A DNA stretch of 64,000 nucleotides. It comes from Bolinopsis microptera. Taxonomy: Eukaryota > Ctenophora > Tentaculata > Lobata > Bolinopsidae. Positions 1-11,084 of this stretch are shown here, in pieces. Position numbers and translations under genes: made by a program. Where the stretch lies: the NCBI RefSeq assembly GCF_026151205.1, contig NC_087078.1, positions 2,001,675 through 2,065,674 on the forward strand. Reading direction: 5' to 3'. The notes below the pieces were generated by a model. The model was not told the origin of the DNA. It worked only from the letters and a program-made list of their open reading frames with translations, and did not search any database. Numbering within the stretch: position 1 is the stretch's first letter; every line of letters starts with the position of its first letter.

Positions 1-80
1 TATATACCTCATATTCACGCTGTTTTCAATCTACCTTTTTGTTTGAATTGATTCGTGATCAAAGGAACAGTTTCAATAAG

Positions 81-374
81 CGACCATAATGGTTGCTTTT
101 GGGCAGTTTGTGCCTTAACCGTGCCTTAACCGTGCGTTAACCGTGCGTTAACCGTGCGTTAACCGTGCCTTAAGAACCGTGCCTTATGTAACCCTTGTGC
201 CTTAACCGTGCCTTAACCGTGCGTTAACCGTGCCTTAAGAACCGTGCCTTATGTAACCCTTGTGTCTTAACCGTGCCTTAACTGTGCCTTAACCGTGCCT
301 TAACCGTTCCTTAACTGTGACTTATCCGTGCCTTAACCGTGCCTTTACCGTGTTATGCCACACTACTGAATTGC
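81..374. repeat. 11-bp minisatellite insertion (GTGCCTTAACC)n
   Basis: From about 110 to 355 the 11-mer GTGCCTTAACC and variants (GTGCGTTAACC, GTGACTTATCC) repeat roughly 20 times, with two interruptions reading AAGAACCGTGCCTTATGTAACC. The duplicate locus near 25,370 lacks this block: its flanks run almost directly from TTTCAATA into CCGAATTATT. So this is an insertion here or a deletion there. A near-palindrome AGCGACCATAATGGTTGCT lies at the left edge. No target duplication is visible. Confidence 0.8.
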
Positions 375-1558
375 CCCGAATTATTACAACCTGTTCCTGA
401 CCATTTTTGTTCCTGACCATTTTTATGAGTGTTGTGCCTTATAATGTGGTAAACACTAAGTTATCTGCTTACCTATAGCTCATAGGCTTCCTCAAACCTG
501 TACATCCGCTAGCTGAACGCTTTATTCAAGGAAATTTAAAATCAGTTATGTTATAGTTTCTTGTTATCATCTATCTATCTACGATCTAGCTCCGTAATAT
601 AAATTGTATGGATTTTTATTTGCCGATAACGATAAAGGTTTTATTTAAGTATTCCCTAATCGATACTTTTACTGCATTAAAAAACATCAATCACAACCAA
701 AGTTATGGATAGTCATAGCGTAAATTGTATTGTGAGCTAGTTATGACGTATCATAGAGCATGACAACGCGTGTTGCTAATCTGTTCTTGCTCGCTCACGT
801 GCAATCTCTTGATGTTTACCTTCGCTAAAAAGCTAAAATAACGCCATTATTCTAACGTTTATTTTACCTCACTTTTGACGTTAATTATAGAAAATCTAAA
901 GCCTGAGGGTCATTTTTAGGTTAATTTTTAGTGTTGCCGGGGGGAATTCGTCAAGTTTAAAATATAATATAGATAATTCGCAAAACCTTGGCCTTTATGA
1001 AGAAAGTCTCATCTGAATTTCTAAAGAAAGAAACTTATTTTATATTATTATCCCGTACTTTCACAAATCGACTCTTCGTCAAAACAAGCGTCAAAATGCT
1101 GGTAGAATTCCGATTCGTTAAGCACTTTTCTAAGAAATTCAAACTATAATTTGTGATTTTTAGGCACTTTCCGAGAAGTAAGGATGATGAAACCTTGTCA
1201 CAAGTCTCAAAAGTCGACAAAGCACCTTAGAAACATAGTGGGTGCAGTTTAAATGTGGCAGCAGCTATAGCCAAGAGCAATTACAGAATTGTCAATTTGC
1301 ACAAAATGAACCTTGTGTTACTTAAGCACTTTTTTCAGAAAACGGCAGGACCATGTGTTGAGTCTACGGCGGCGCCCGGCCAATAGCCTCACAAATTGTT
1401 TTGCCAGACTTGTGTAAGTATAACCGCGTCGTAGTACTCAAGCGAACAACCATCCCCTGTTCGCTAGGGCCGTTACTGCAGAAAGCCTCACGTCTAGAAC
1501 AATTGATCATTTGTTGCTCTTCATCCTAGAGCATCCTTTTCTCGTTACTTGTCACATG

Positions 1559-1660
1559 CGGACGATCTGATTTCTCTAGCAGAGGGGAATGATTTAGATA
1601 TCATCTGGAACAGAACACGCAAAACCATCAACACAATAGAAAAATGGTGCCAACCCAACG
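1559..1660 (+). pseudogene. LINE reverse transcriptase fragment (FADD region)
   Basis: Translation gives ADDLISLAEGNDLDIIWNR, matching the segment at 34,303 onward. It is the part of a non-LTR reverse transcriptase around the catalytic (F/Y)ADD motif and the helix after it. It is joined to sequence that in the second copy lies about 690 bp upstream, sharing TGC at the junction, so the copy is an internal-deletion derivative. Non-functional. Confidence 0.7.
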
Positions 1661-1690
1661 CGAGCTGACTACTCAGAATGCGCGAGCACG

Positions 1691-3245
1691 TCAACATAAA
1701 ATTTTTCGCGCCCTACAAACTTCGGTAGACTTTATAATTTGCAACTGAACGCTTGCGTATGTCGTAGTTCAAGCTGCGCGCGCGGTATGAGTATTTTCAT
1801 TGCATCATACAACATAAATTATCGGATTATAAGTAGAAGCTATTTGTACAGGGATTTTCTCATCGATACTTTAAATGACTAATCTTTAAAAAACAAGGTC
1901 GATTCTTATACAATTACAATATATTTTGCATATGCGCGTTAAATCAATTCGTTATCATGTAATAATGTGTGTCATACTTAAAGCTAGGAATATTTGTGTA
2001 TGGATTTTCATTCTAAAACATGGAAAGATTTCATCAATTAATGTAACTTGGTACCATATGATTTATTTGATCTTATATGTTATCGATTTATATAGTTTTA
2101 CGTTATCGTGTATCATGTACTGATAGTTATTGGTTATACATTATTATTATACAACGAGTCCAACTCAGCGCGCGTTTTGGTAGTTTATAAACCTACAAAT
2201 AATTTTATCCCCTGATAAACTCCAAGATATTATACATCAACGGATTATAATCTCATTGTATAGTCACATAACATGATACCATGACCTAAATTTTGACAAA
2301 TGGCTAAGCTCTTGACAAAAAATATAACCTGTAAAAGTCATAAAAATGATAACTTCACATAATCGGGTGGAAATCATGCTCTTTAAAATTTTTCACGAAA
2401 GTTTTTAACAGCATATTGTTTATCACATTTTTTTACACAAGATTAGAATCATGTTGTAATTTTGTTTTCCAATATTTTGATCAAAAATAATTTTTATTTG
2501 GATTTCAAAGTACGCACTACGCCGCGCAGTTAGAAATCGTAATTATCGTATTATATTAGGAGATTTGAGATTTAATCATTATTTTCACAAGTGAGTCGAT
2601 ATATTGCAATCCCATCTCTTTTCGTTGCTGCTCACAGCATAGAGCTTCAATGCTCAAACCGTATATCTAGTTGATAGTAAAGTAGTATAGAAGTAGTAAA
2701 GTAGTATAGAAGCTGTTTCGTTGCACATTGAAATACAGATGTTACTAAATGATCTTAAGAGGTTATTTAATGTAATCGATTTAGTGTTACTGCCTTTAAG
2801 CTGTGATGTGCTGGAGACTACTAAAACTTGTTCTAGTATAGAAAAGCACAGCGGATTTTGCTATCATGTTACTCTTTTGTAGATCAGGATCGAATTTGAA
2901 CGTATTACTCCTAAACAGATTATTTCAATTCTGCATTATATGGAAATATCGATAACCCATTCGAGCCTTTTTTTAAACGTGTTTATGCTTTTGAAGAAGT
3001 ATATTATTGTGATACTTCTATGTATTAAATCGTTTAAATGGTATGGTAAAGAACAGTACACAGATACTTATTCTTTGATGCCCCGAAACACATTCCTAGC
3101 TCTAGATCTGCCTTAAATTTCAATAATGGCTCTTTCATCACAGTTGCTTGATAACTGCTGATTTGTAATGCTTAAAATTGATCCCACTCAGTTTGACTAT
3201 CTTAGGTTAGCTGTAATATCGAACTCGACAGTAGCTTCCTCTGTC
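1691..3245. other. AT-rich intergenic sequence
   Basis: No convincing gene. Short open frames (for example 1,926-2,123) are AT-biased, lack splice context and show no recognisable domain. A 17-bp unit (AGTAGTATAGAAGTAGT type) is repeated twice at about 2,680-2,715. Otherwise nothing structured was seen. Confidence 0.5.
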
Positions 3246-3615
3246 ATGTCGGAGATCTCAGGAGACGACTGGGTATTTTGTGTCAAGAAGAGGTTAACCT
3301 CCCACTTAACAAGATAAACATCAAATTCATAGGTTTGTCTCTATTTTGATGGTTACTGATACAGCAGTTCATGTGTTTAAAATGTATGGGTTAAATTCTA
3401 ATTAAATTCGGTAATAAATATTACTGCAAATGTTGTAAACGGTAAAACCATTGTGTATAAGACAGTCAATTATCTCAGGAGTGCCAAACAGGGACCGTTT
3501 TAATCGAGAGGACTTCTCTGATGACAGAGATGTGGAAAAGACTACGTCCTTCTCTGGAAAACTACAAGGATAAAATACCCACCTTCTTCGGGAAAAAGTC
3601 CATCATGTGCGAAAG
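3246..3615 (+). CDS. Candidate two-exon gene fragment, unknown product
   Basis: The best exon is 3,479-3,615. It is preceded by a TATCTCAG acceptor, is open in phase 0 over 45 codons and ends at AAAG|GTAAAT. Its translation includes MWKRLRPSLENYKDK and PTFFGKKSIMCER, a basic, soluble-looking segment. A possible start exon is ATG 3,246 to 3,272 (MSEISGDDW), whose GTATTT donor would join it in phase. A second frame of the main exon is also open for about 30 codons, so the phase is not certain. No following exon was found. The family is unrecognised. Confidence 0.3.
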
Positions 3616-4560
3616 GTAAATCGTTTATTTTTGAAAACCCGATCACGATCAAAGCATATACAATTTGGGCATGTCCCAGCCAACTTAAGCCGAAAATCTG
3701 GCTTTGAAATCTTTAATTTGAAAACACCCAAAAATGTAGTTAATATACCCCTCCACCATACCAGATCGATTTTAAGTCAGCCAAGGCATAATTACTGCCC
3801 AAAAAGCCTGTTCCAAATTTGTCTCAATTCTGTTCCAGAATCCCAACTTCTCTGAAACCAAAATGGAACATTGCCCACAAAGCCTTTTCTGAGGATGCTA
3901 GGGCCACCAAACTTTTCAAGGACACTCCTGGTATCGATACCAATCGATTCTGATCGCCTTCAACTCAGTTAAGCGATTTTAGGGTAAAGTTCATTTTTGT
4001 TCATTTCATGAACCAGGGGATCATTTTGCACTAAAAAGGTTTTTTAAAAGTTGAACAAAAAATGTCACAATTTGATGTGTGAAAATAGTGCTTTCGATGT
4101 GAAACTGGATGATTCTTGACGCACCCTATCCCTTCGGTGGAGTATTACATGTCAAAGAAAAAAACTTCTGAGTTGCTGAACATGTTAGTAAACAATATGC
4201 CCCTCTACCATACCATATCGATTCCATGCCAGTCCAGGCATAATTACCGCTAAAAAGCATGTTTCTAAATTTGTGTCAATTGTTTCCACCATCTCAACTA
4301 CTCTGAAACCAAAATAGAAACATTGCCCCAGAGCCCTTTCTGAACATGCTAGGCACACCAAACTTCTCAGGGACACTCCTGGTATCAATACCGACCGATT
4401 CCAATTGGTTTTAGCCCAATTCAGGGGATTCTAGGAAAATGTTCATTTTGTGTTCATTTCATTCATTCCATGAACCAGGGGAGTATTTTGCACTTCTAAG
4501 TGGCTGGAAATGTTAGTACATGTGTCCTTCTACCATACCAGATAGATTCCAAGTGGACAC
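3616..4560. repeat. Diverged local duplication, about 450-bp period
   Basis: The block at 3,735-4,030 (CTCCACCATACCAGATCGAT ... CATGAACCAGGGGA) recurs at 4,195-4,490. A partial third copy starts near 4,520, and a short related piece with TTCATTTC/GGTCATTCCATG words lies near 6,280. Copies differ by substitutions and small indels, so the duplication is old. Open frames over it are fragmentary. No gene is supported. Confidence 0.7.
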
Positions 4561-4740
4561 GTTCAAAAAAAGGTGGCACTAGAGATTGATTTTTTTTAAA
4601 TGAGTTTTAAAAATGGTCATTGCTCTTTGTTGGTTGATATATCTATCTATACCTTTAGAAATTCGATTAAATTTCATGATCCTGAAATCACGGAGTCTCT
4701 AGTGCTTATATCACAGGAGTTATCGTTATTTGTGTGCCAA

Positions 4741-6009
4741 TGATTCAAAAATCACACAATTAGAAATGCAAGATGAATCAACACTAGATAATCTGAAAAG
4801 TACTATTCACAAAGACGCCAAAATTGATATGGTGACTATAATGCATGTAAGGAATAAAATGTCTTATCTGAAATTGTTATTGGTGCCAAAATGATTCAAA
4901 AATCACAACTTAAACATTGGAAATGAGCCTATTTTGAGCAGTAATTATTGAATCATCTTACGTTTTTATTGGCTTTCTATCATTTTTTAGGGTACAAAAT
5001 AGTATTAAATAGTATTAAAACCAGTTAATATGATTCAAAAATCACATTTTCGTTATTGGTGCGCTATTAAGTCTCACTATAGTAAGCCTTAAATTAAGTG
5101 CACAATATGACAACATATATCCATTCTATGGTTCTTATTATGTGATTTTTGAATCCATGTCTAAGCTTATACCATATTGAAGGCCTTTGAGCGATAATTT
5201 TTGATCTGGGTGGTTAAATGATTCAAAAATCACACAAATCTGGCTACCAACTATGTAATTTTCTTTAAAGTATGACAATTGAATCATATGTAATGTTCAA
5301 GTTGTAATGACATTTTGAAAAGAAAGGTAATGAATCGATAATCACATTTCAAAAATTCAATTAAGTATTATACGTAACTGATTGATTCATTTGTCACAGT
5401 ATGGAGACAAAATTATCATGGCTTGAGTAGTAAAAGTACTTGCCTAGTTTAATCAGTTTAAAATCAGTGTTTTGTGATTATTGATTCCACTATTACTCTA
5501 ATAACGAACTTCTCCATGACCATAAACAAGTGCAGTGTCCCAACAAATTACTGCAGATTTACTATGAATACCAACCTGATATAGAGCCAAAAAGTGATGT
5601 TGTTGTTGTGAAACCAGTATTTCTGGTACCCATAGGGGATTTGAAATCAACTTATAAATCAAATGTCATTCCTCAAAGTATCATAATCAAACCCCGGGCG
5701 AGTCCAAAATTAGAAACCTGAGTATTGATTCATATGAAATATGAATATCTCTTTAACGATAAAATTTCCTGAACCAGATCTGACTCGCTATGTCTGTTCA
5801 GACATGTTTGTCTGCCAGATCGTGGTACCTGAGTCCCTTCATTGCCTTGCATTGAAATCACACAATAACACACAAAGCTAGAATCACGGCAAATCGACAT
5901 TCATCGCTTTTTCATCGGAGTACTAATGGACAGTGTTCAAATGGACAGTGTACATTCCCCTGATACAGCATCATTTCAATACATGCTCATTTATGTGATT
6001 TTTGACTCA
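4741..6009. promoter_or_regulatory. Cluster of TGATT(N4)AATCA palindromic motifs
   Basis: The word TGATTCAAAAATCACA, or a close variant, occurs at 4,741, 4,892, 5,031, 5,219, 5,331 (TGAATCGATAATCACA) and 5,383 (TGATTCATTTGTCACA). It occurs in reverse orientation at 5,141, 5,473 and 5,994. The core is an inverted repeat, TGATT and AATCA separated by four bases. Spacing is roughly 50-190 bp, several near 140-150, while the intervening sequence is not conserved. This could be a set of protein-binding sites or the relic of a short dispersed repeat. The function is unknown. Confidence 0.5.
5530..5721 (+). CDS. Short hypothetical reading frame
   Basis: This is a 63-codon frame beginning at a GTG, with no ATG in frame at its head. 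Its composition is reasonably protein-like (for example YYEYQPDIEPKSDVVVVKP) and it ends at a TGA just after KLET. It overlaps the downstream part of the palindrome cluster. No acceptor, partner exon or known domain was found. It may be chance. Confidence 0.15.
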   Translation: MQCPNKLLQIYYEYQPDIEPKSDVVVVKPVFLVPIGDLKSTYKSNVIPQSIIIKPRASPKLET

Positions 6010-6119
6010 TTATGGCACTTTTAACCATCTAAATTCTCTAAATATTAGTTAGCATGATATAATTGTGATTGATAGAGTTCATTGTTACAATCATTCCGTT
6101 GATATTCATATAAAAAATA

Positions 6120-7664
6120 TTACACATTTCGTCTGGATTGTGATTCACTGCAAAACAAGTCGCAGGTTCCAATTGTAGAACTATAAAATTTTAATAATTC
6201 ATGGTTGATTATACGGCCTAAGGACTAATATAAACACTTTCCGACCCATTTTAAACCATTCTGAGCATTTTGAGAAGAATGTTCATTTTCGTTCATTTCT
6301 GGTCATTCCATGGGTAGTTTTATACGACTTTTTATGGTTCCTAGGCCTAGCTTACGGCTATATCCATCTTAGAAATCCGAACTGAGCCTTCCCAGCACTC
6401 AAATACGGCCAATACTGTGATGTGCCCATGTTCCAAATTTATGAATTCATCTACTGCATCTTCTGATGGCGGCTGACGCGAATTCGATTTTCGGTAAAAA
6501 CCACATCAGTTTTCAAATTTGAGATATTTTTAGCGCGCGGCGCGCGCACTGCGTGTTAAATTTTAAATTTACGCCAGCTAGCAGGTGTCAGATTTACTGG
6601 TTATAATTGTGGGAAGTCCATCTATGTTTATTATTAATAATTTTTGGTTGACTATTTATTTTCCCCAGGAAACTTACTCACGTGCGAAAGACGAACTCTA
6701 AGAATTGGAGAATAACGGCAGTAGACAGCAGCTAACTTCCCCTGTACTCAACGACATTGAACAATAGACATGAAATGACTCGCTGACCCCCTACAAAGTA
6801 CTTGTGCTCGGAGGCAGAATTTGGCATCGTTTGGGTCGAGAGATTTCCAAGGGTAATGATACAGTTAAACTGTATAAAAATACCTCTCAAAAACAACCTT
6901 CTCCTGGTCGGCCATGTCCCTCATCCTGCACTTGACCCCTGCAGAGGTCACAAGAACATCGGAGCACAAATGAGCGAGAAACGGGGAAGCCTTAGCTTCC
7001 GGGTCAAGGACTGCATCACTAGCACCTACCTATTGAACCTATTGATAGGTTTAAAAGTAGGCATCTTCACGCAATCTGCGGACCACCTCCTAGCAGCGAA
7101 ATACGGATATACCCTCCCTATTACATGCGTTCAACCGGCACCCGAACCACACGCTGTTTCTTAGACACAACTTCCCACTTAAATCAGTGTCCTGTCGCAT
7201 CAACTGGCATCGGCAAGTGGCGACACTGTGTAGACTCAACCCTGAGCTTGATCAGAATCTTCAGTCACAAACCTGACACCGTTTCGGGGCTTGCAATACG
7301 GGTTTCTGTCAGGCTCCCAGCAGTTTCTTTTGGACCACCATCTCATCTGACAATCACCCGAGGATACCTGCCAGAGCTCGCAATTTACGACGAGTTAGCT
7401 TATGGCACCTCTGGCTGTTAAGTGAAGTCATAAAGCTCAAACAGCTCTCATCTCCCATTCTCTCTTCCTAGACAGCAGACCTGGGAGAAACTCCTTCTAG
7501 CCGGACGTCACGCGTGATGTACGAGAAACTACGGACAGGTGTGTACCTATACTTTTTAAAATTACACATTTCGTCTGGATTGTGATTCACTGCAAAACAA
7601 GTCGCAGGTTCCAATTGTAGAACTATAAAATTTTAATAATTCATGGTTGATTATACGGCCTAAG
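6120..7664. mobile_element. Segment flanked by ~104-bp direct repeats
   Basis: The block starting ATTACACATTTCGTCTGGAT and ending TATACGGCCTAAG is present at about 6,119-6,222 and again at 7,561-7,664. The intervening 1.3 kb is more GC-rich than its surroundings from about 6,800 to 7,540. It contains two overlapping frames (6,802-7,164 and 7,125-7,421) with no recognised domain. A second pair of related words (GTGCGAAAGAC) lies at about 6,684 and 7,724. This could be a short LTR-like element or a duplication with insertion; no target duplication was identified. Confidence 0.4.
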
Positions 7665-8312
7665 CGGTATACAAATGAAGCGTTATTATTATTATTGCCT
7701 CTAATCCTCAGGGTACTCCTACTTGCGTGCGAAAGACAAAGGCAGCAAGAATCGAAGAACAGAACCCCGACCACACTGCTTGTGAGAAATGAGCAGCTCT
7801 TGATCTAGGACAAAAAACTTTCTTCTGTTTAATATCTAAAACGTGTTACGTGTGATATTACACCAACTTTTGATTAATAATACGAAACTTTATACCTTAT
7901 AAAGTATGATATTTAAACACGAAAATTTACATTCTGAAATTGGTATAGTGTTCCTTTAACTGTTCCTTCAACTTTCATCGTAGCTTTTTTCAAAATATTC
8001 TTCAGTGCCATCAACAAACAGATTTTTTCATTTGACTGAACTGTGCCATATTTGATATTGCCTCTGTATTTTATAGGGAAAATTTTTTAAATCTTGCAAG
8101 TTGATGTAATTAAGTTTTAAGTTAACGTATTATAGATATGTTAACACTAGTTTATGTTTCAGTATTTAAATTGTTTCCATTTATAGTTTAACCGATCCCT
8201 GTTGTAGAGTTATCAGATCTTTACTTAGGATAAACAATATAATATGAAGTTCGATAATAATATTAATAAACATTAATTGTATTCACTGTTTTCTAGTCAT
8301 CAAACTTCAGAT
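7665..8312. other. AT-rich intergenic sequence
   Basis: No gene or repeat structure was recognised, apart from the 8-bp CTTCAGAT at its end that serves as the left target duplication of the next element. Confidence 0.5.
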
Positions 8313-9117
8313 CAGGAGGTGACCGGGACATGATTTTAGGCCTGACCGGGACCGGGACCGGGATACAAAATGTGACTTGACCGGGACCGGGACCGGGACC
8401 GGGACTGAGATTATCAATTTACCGTGACCGGGACCGGGACCAATAATTTCTGGGATTTCTATCTTACCGGGACCGGGACCAGGACCGGGACCAACAATAC
8501 AATTTTTTCGGGATGACCGGGACCAAAACTGGTATTCTCATATTGAAAGCTGCAACTTTCATTTACATTATAATTGAACAATTTGATAAGTAATAACTAG
8601 ATTATTAAATTAGAAAAAACCCGTCAACATGGGGCATGGGCCTAATGTACTACACCAATAATGTTCATGTACTGATTACTCAAGTTCACCCTCATTCCTC
8701 ATTCCTCAGTCAATGATCCCTCAAATTATTCAACAGTTTCATTCTCCAATTGACAATTGGGCGTAGCCCGAGTTGAAAACTTTATGTTAGTTTGCACTTA
8801 TGAGTTATGTAACGATATTAGTTACCTAAACTTGTTTAGCAATTTTAAACATTGTTTTATTTGGCTCAGAGGTTGTTTAAAGATGAAATTCACAATGAAT
8901 GAAAGTAAAAACTTAAAATCACAGTGAATGAAATTATGTAAAAGATCCCGGTCAAAATCCCGGCAAATTTGAGTGATTGACCGGGACCAAGAATCCTGAA
9001 TTAACCGGGACCGGGATCATAAATAAGCATTTGACCGCGACCGGGATGAAAAATGTGACTTGACCCGGTTGACCGGGACCGGGATAACTCAAAATTGCCA
9101 ATCCCGGTCACCTCCTG
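8313..9117. mobile_element. Non-autonomous hAT-type element with (GACCGG)n arrays
   Basis: The ends are perfect 16-bp inverted repeats, CAGGAGGTGACCGGGA on the left and its complement on the right. They are flanked by identical 8-bp target duplications, CTTCAGAT, at 8,305-8,312 and 9,118-9,125. Eight-base duplications with CA(G)-type ends are characteristic of hAT transposons. The 805-bp interior has no transposase frame. Both sub-terminal regions consist of GACCGG tandem arrays broken by short unique words, in the same strand sense on both sides. Confidence 0.85.
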
Positions 9118-9125
9118 CTTCAGAT

Positions 9126-9775
9126 CGGGGTAATATAATGTACAAAATGGTACGCTCTCGAATGCACGCTTCCTTTTCCTCACCTTCGCATCTTTGATCT
9201 TGTTAAGTAAAACACATAGTAAGGTTCCCCAGAAATGTTCTGTAAACTTGACTTTTTATTTAGGCCGGTAAAAACCCATAACTGACTGAGGTTTCGAAAT
9301 ACAGCCAAGAACTCAGATATGACACAATCAATTTTATGTGTATGAAACAAATTTTCAACTGTCTGGCGGCGATCAGCATGTCATACTGACTAAACTCTAA
9401 TCGGTTTATGAAAATTACATCCCGGTTAATGAAAAGCGTAGCCTGGAGTTCCCGCTCCCAGGTAAAAATACATACATAAATGAGGACCGCCAAGCAAGGA
9501 ATGAAGAACGAAATTAAATGTTATCTAATCGATTACAAATCTTGCAGATTCCTGAAATTAAATGTAAAATGCAGCTAAACTCGTGCATCTAATAATAATA
9601 TGACAATATGATAGAATTGTAATAATGCTACATGCTACGCGCGCTAAAACGATGAATCTAATCTAAATCTAGTAACCATATCAACGCGCAGTAACCATAG
9701 TAACGCGCTCGATTCAATTCCAGTATATTGCGACGAGTGTTTACATCACTAAATTAGCTGTAACTTTGTGTGATT
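9126..9775. other. Intergenic sequence
   Basis: No gene is supported. A minus-strand frame at 9,260-9,493 begins at TTG and has no splice or domain evidence. Words such as GTAACCATA and TAACGCGC recur near 9,670-9,710. The stretch ends just before the ATG of the candidate exon at 9,776. Confidence 0.4.
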
Positions 9776-9833
9776 ATGGACGATCGTGCTAAATTTAAGG
9801 CGCTGTGGCTAAAATCGTCCACTGAACCAACAG
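9776..9833 (+). CDS. Candidate first coding exon, unknown gene
   Basis: ATG GAC GAT opens a 19-codon stretch (MDDRAKFKALWLKSSTEPT) that ends with a GTAAAA donor in phase 1. The composition is typical of a soluble N-terminus. Unit A retrotransposon sequence begins about 65 bp downstream, so the rest of any gene has been separated from this exon or lies beyond the inserted block. No matching second exon was found. Confidence 0.25.
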
Positions 9834-9896
9834 GTAAAATTTCAGAGAGATCGTCCCCAGCGCTCATTTTCACCTCGCGAATGATCAGCTCGCAGT

Positions 9897-11078
9897 GGGG
9901 AACCAAAGATCTATGCATAAGCGCACTCAAAACACAAATAGTCATGTTTACCTGGAAGTGGAATAAGAAATGGACACTAAGACCTGTGGTGGTGGGTAAC
10001 ACCACTATAGGTCTTTCCAAATCCAGGCACGTAGCCAGGGGGGGGGGGGCTAGGGGGCGGCAATCTGATTGGAGAATGCAGATTGCTGTTGTGAAGTTAC
10101 CAAATTTACGTAAGTACTTGATTCTTTTCAATCCCAGTTTATTGCTGTCCTACAAATTTCTTTAATGCCAAATGTCGTCTAAAACACCCTGTTTCGCAAA
10201 AAATTTCCGGGGGGCTGCGCCCCCCTAGCCCCCGCCAAGGGGCTCCGCCCCTGGACCCCAATGGGGGCTGCGCCCCCAGACCCCTGCCACAGCTTGCTCG
10301 CTGCGCAGCTTGATTGGACTCGTCGGCTCGCTTCGCTCGCCGACAGCCCCCCTCAAAGAAAAATCCTGGCTACGTCCCTGTCCAAATCTGCCAAATTCCT
10401 AGGAGTGACCCTCGACAGCAAGCTCAATTTTAATGAACATATCACCAATACCACCAAAAAAGCTACGGCATCCCTTATGCAATGTAAAAGAGCTGTCGGC
10501 CCCACATGGGGTATGGAGCCCCAAAATATGCAAATGGATGTACACCGCTGTCATCAGACCTATTCTATCATACTGCTGTAGTATATGGATTAGGGCAATC
10601 CAAACAGACACCAACGCGAGGAAGTTCAAAAGAGTTCAGGCATTGGCATTAAGAATGATGTCTGGTGCCATGCCTATTGCATAATACTCCCTTCATCGCA
10701 CTGAACCACCTCACTAACACTTCAGAAATCAAACTTTTCCTGAGAGGCGAAGCAGCAAAGGGTACTGCCAGGCTTCAAGCCTATGGTAGCCTAACCCTCG
10801 AAACTATCGCCCCCAGAAAATGTACCATCACAACTCACACCACTATCAACAAACAATTCATGGTAGACCTCAACATACCACCCAAAGCAGAGAGAGACCT
10901 ATCTATACCAACCATGATGCTTGAACGACGCTTCACGGTCACCACTCCTGAAGCTGACAACATTGAATATAGAGGCTCACTCCAAAACACCATCGACAAC
11001 ATACCCAGTGAAACCATCACAAAGCTACACAGACGGGTCACGCACAGACTCTGGTAGCGGGGCTGGTTATATGATCAC
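9897..11078 (+). pseudogene. LINE ORF2 remnant (unit A): RT thumb to start of RNase H
   Basis: This matches I/Jockey-like non-LTR reverse transcriptases. Visible pieces include TKIxxISALKTQIVMFTWK-like sequence near 9,900-9,960, AKFLGVTLDSKLNFNEHITN (10,390-10,450), KWMYTAVIRPILSYC (10,530-10,580) and FKRVQALALRMMSGA (10,625-10,670). The first RNase H strand YTDGSRTDSGSGAGY follows at about 11,030-11,072. The catalytic palm with (F/Y)ADD is absent, so the copy is 5'-truncated. It has frameshifts near 10,500, 10,680 and 11,030, and a hAT element (10,024-10,380) interrupts it. Compared with unit B it keeps a 26-bp stretch coding VGPTWG that B has lost. Non-functional. Confidence 0.85.
10024..10380. 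mobile_element. hAT-type MITE inside the LINE
   Basis: Ends CAGGCACGTAGCCAGG and CCTGGCTACGTCCCTG form 16-bp inverted repeats with one mismatch. Identical 8-bp target duplications TCCAAATC lie at 10,016-10,023 and 10,381-10,388. The homologous position in unit B (about 34,500) is uninterrupted, giving an empty-site check. The interior is GC-rich with several strong hairpins (GGGGCTGCGCCCCC, GGGGCTCCGCCCC) and no transposase. Confidence 0.92.
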
Positions 11079-11084
11079 CACTGA

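Larger units (their letters stand above)
1..1690. repeat. Truncated copy of the repeat segment also at 25,293-34,400
   Basis: Positions 1-80 match 25,293-25,372, 376-900 match 25,380-25,910, 930-1,020 match 26,530-26,620, and 1,037-1,556 match 33,040-33,610. The last 130 bases repeat the reverse transcriptase piece found at 34,303-34,395. No intact gene is present. The copy here lacks the insertions seen in the second copy but has its own 11-bp minisatellite. About 690 bp are missing at 1,557 relative to the second copy. Confidence 0.85.

Noticed and set aside
112-360. CRISPR-like or telomeric array
   Set aside because: An 11-bp direct tandem repeat with no spacers, and not a telomere motif. 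It is an ordinary minisatellite.
6802-7421. Two overlapping hypothetical proteins
   Set aside because: No domain, no splice sites and overlapping frames. Kept only as part of the direct-repeat segment.
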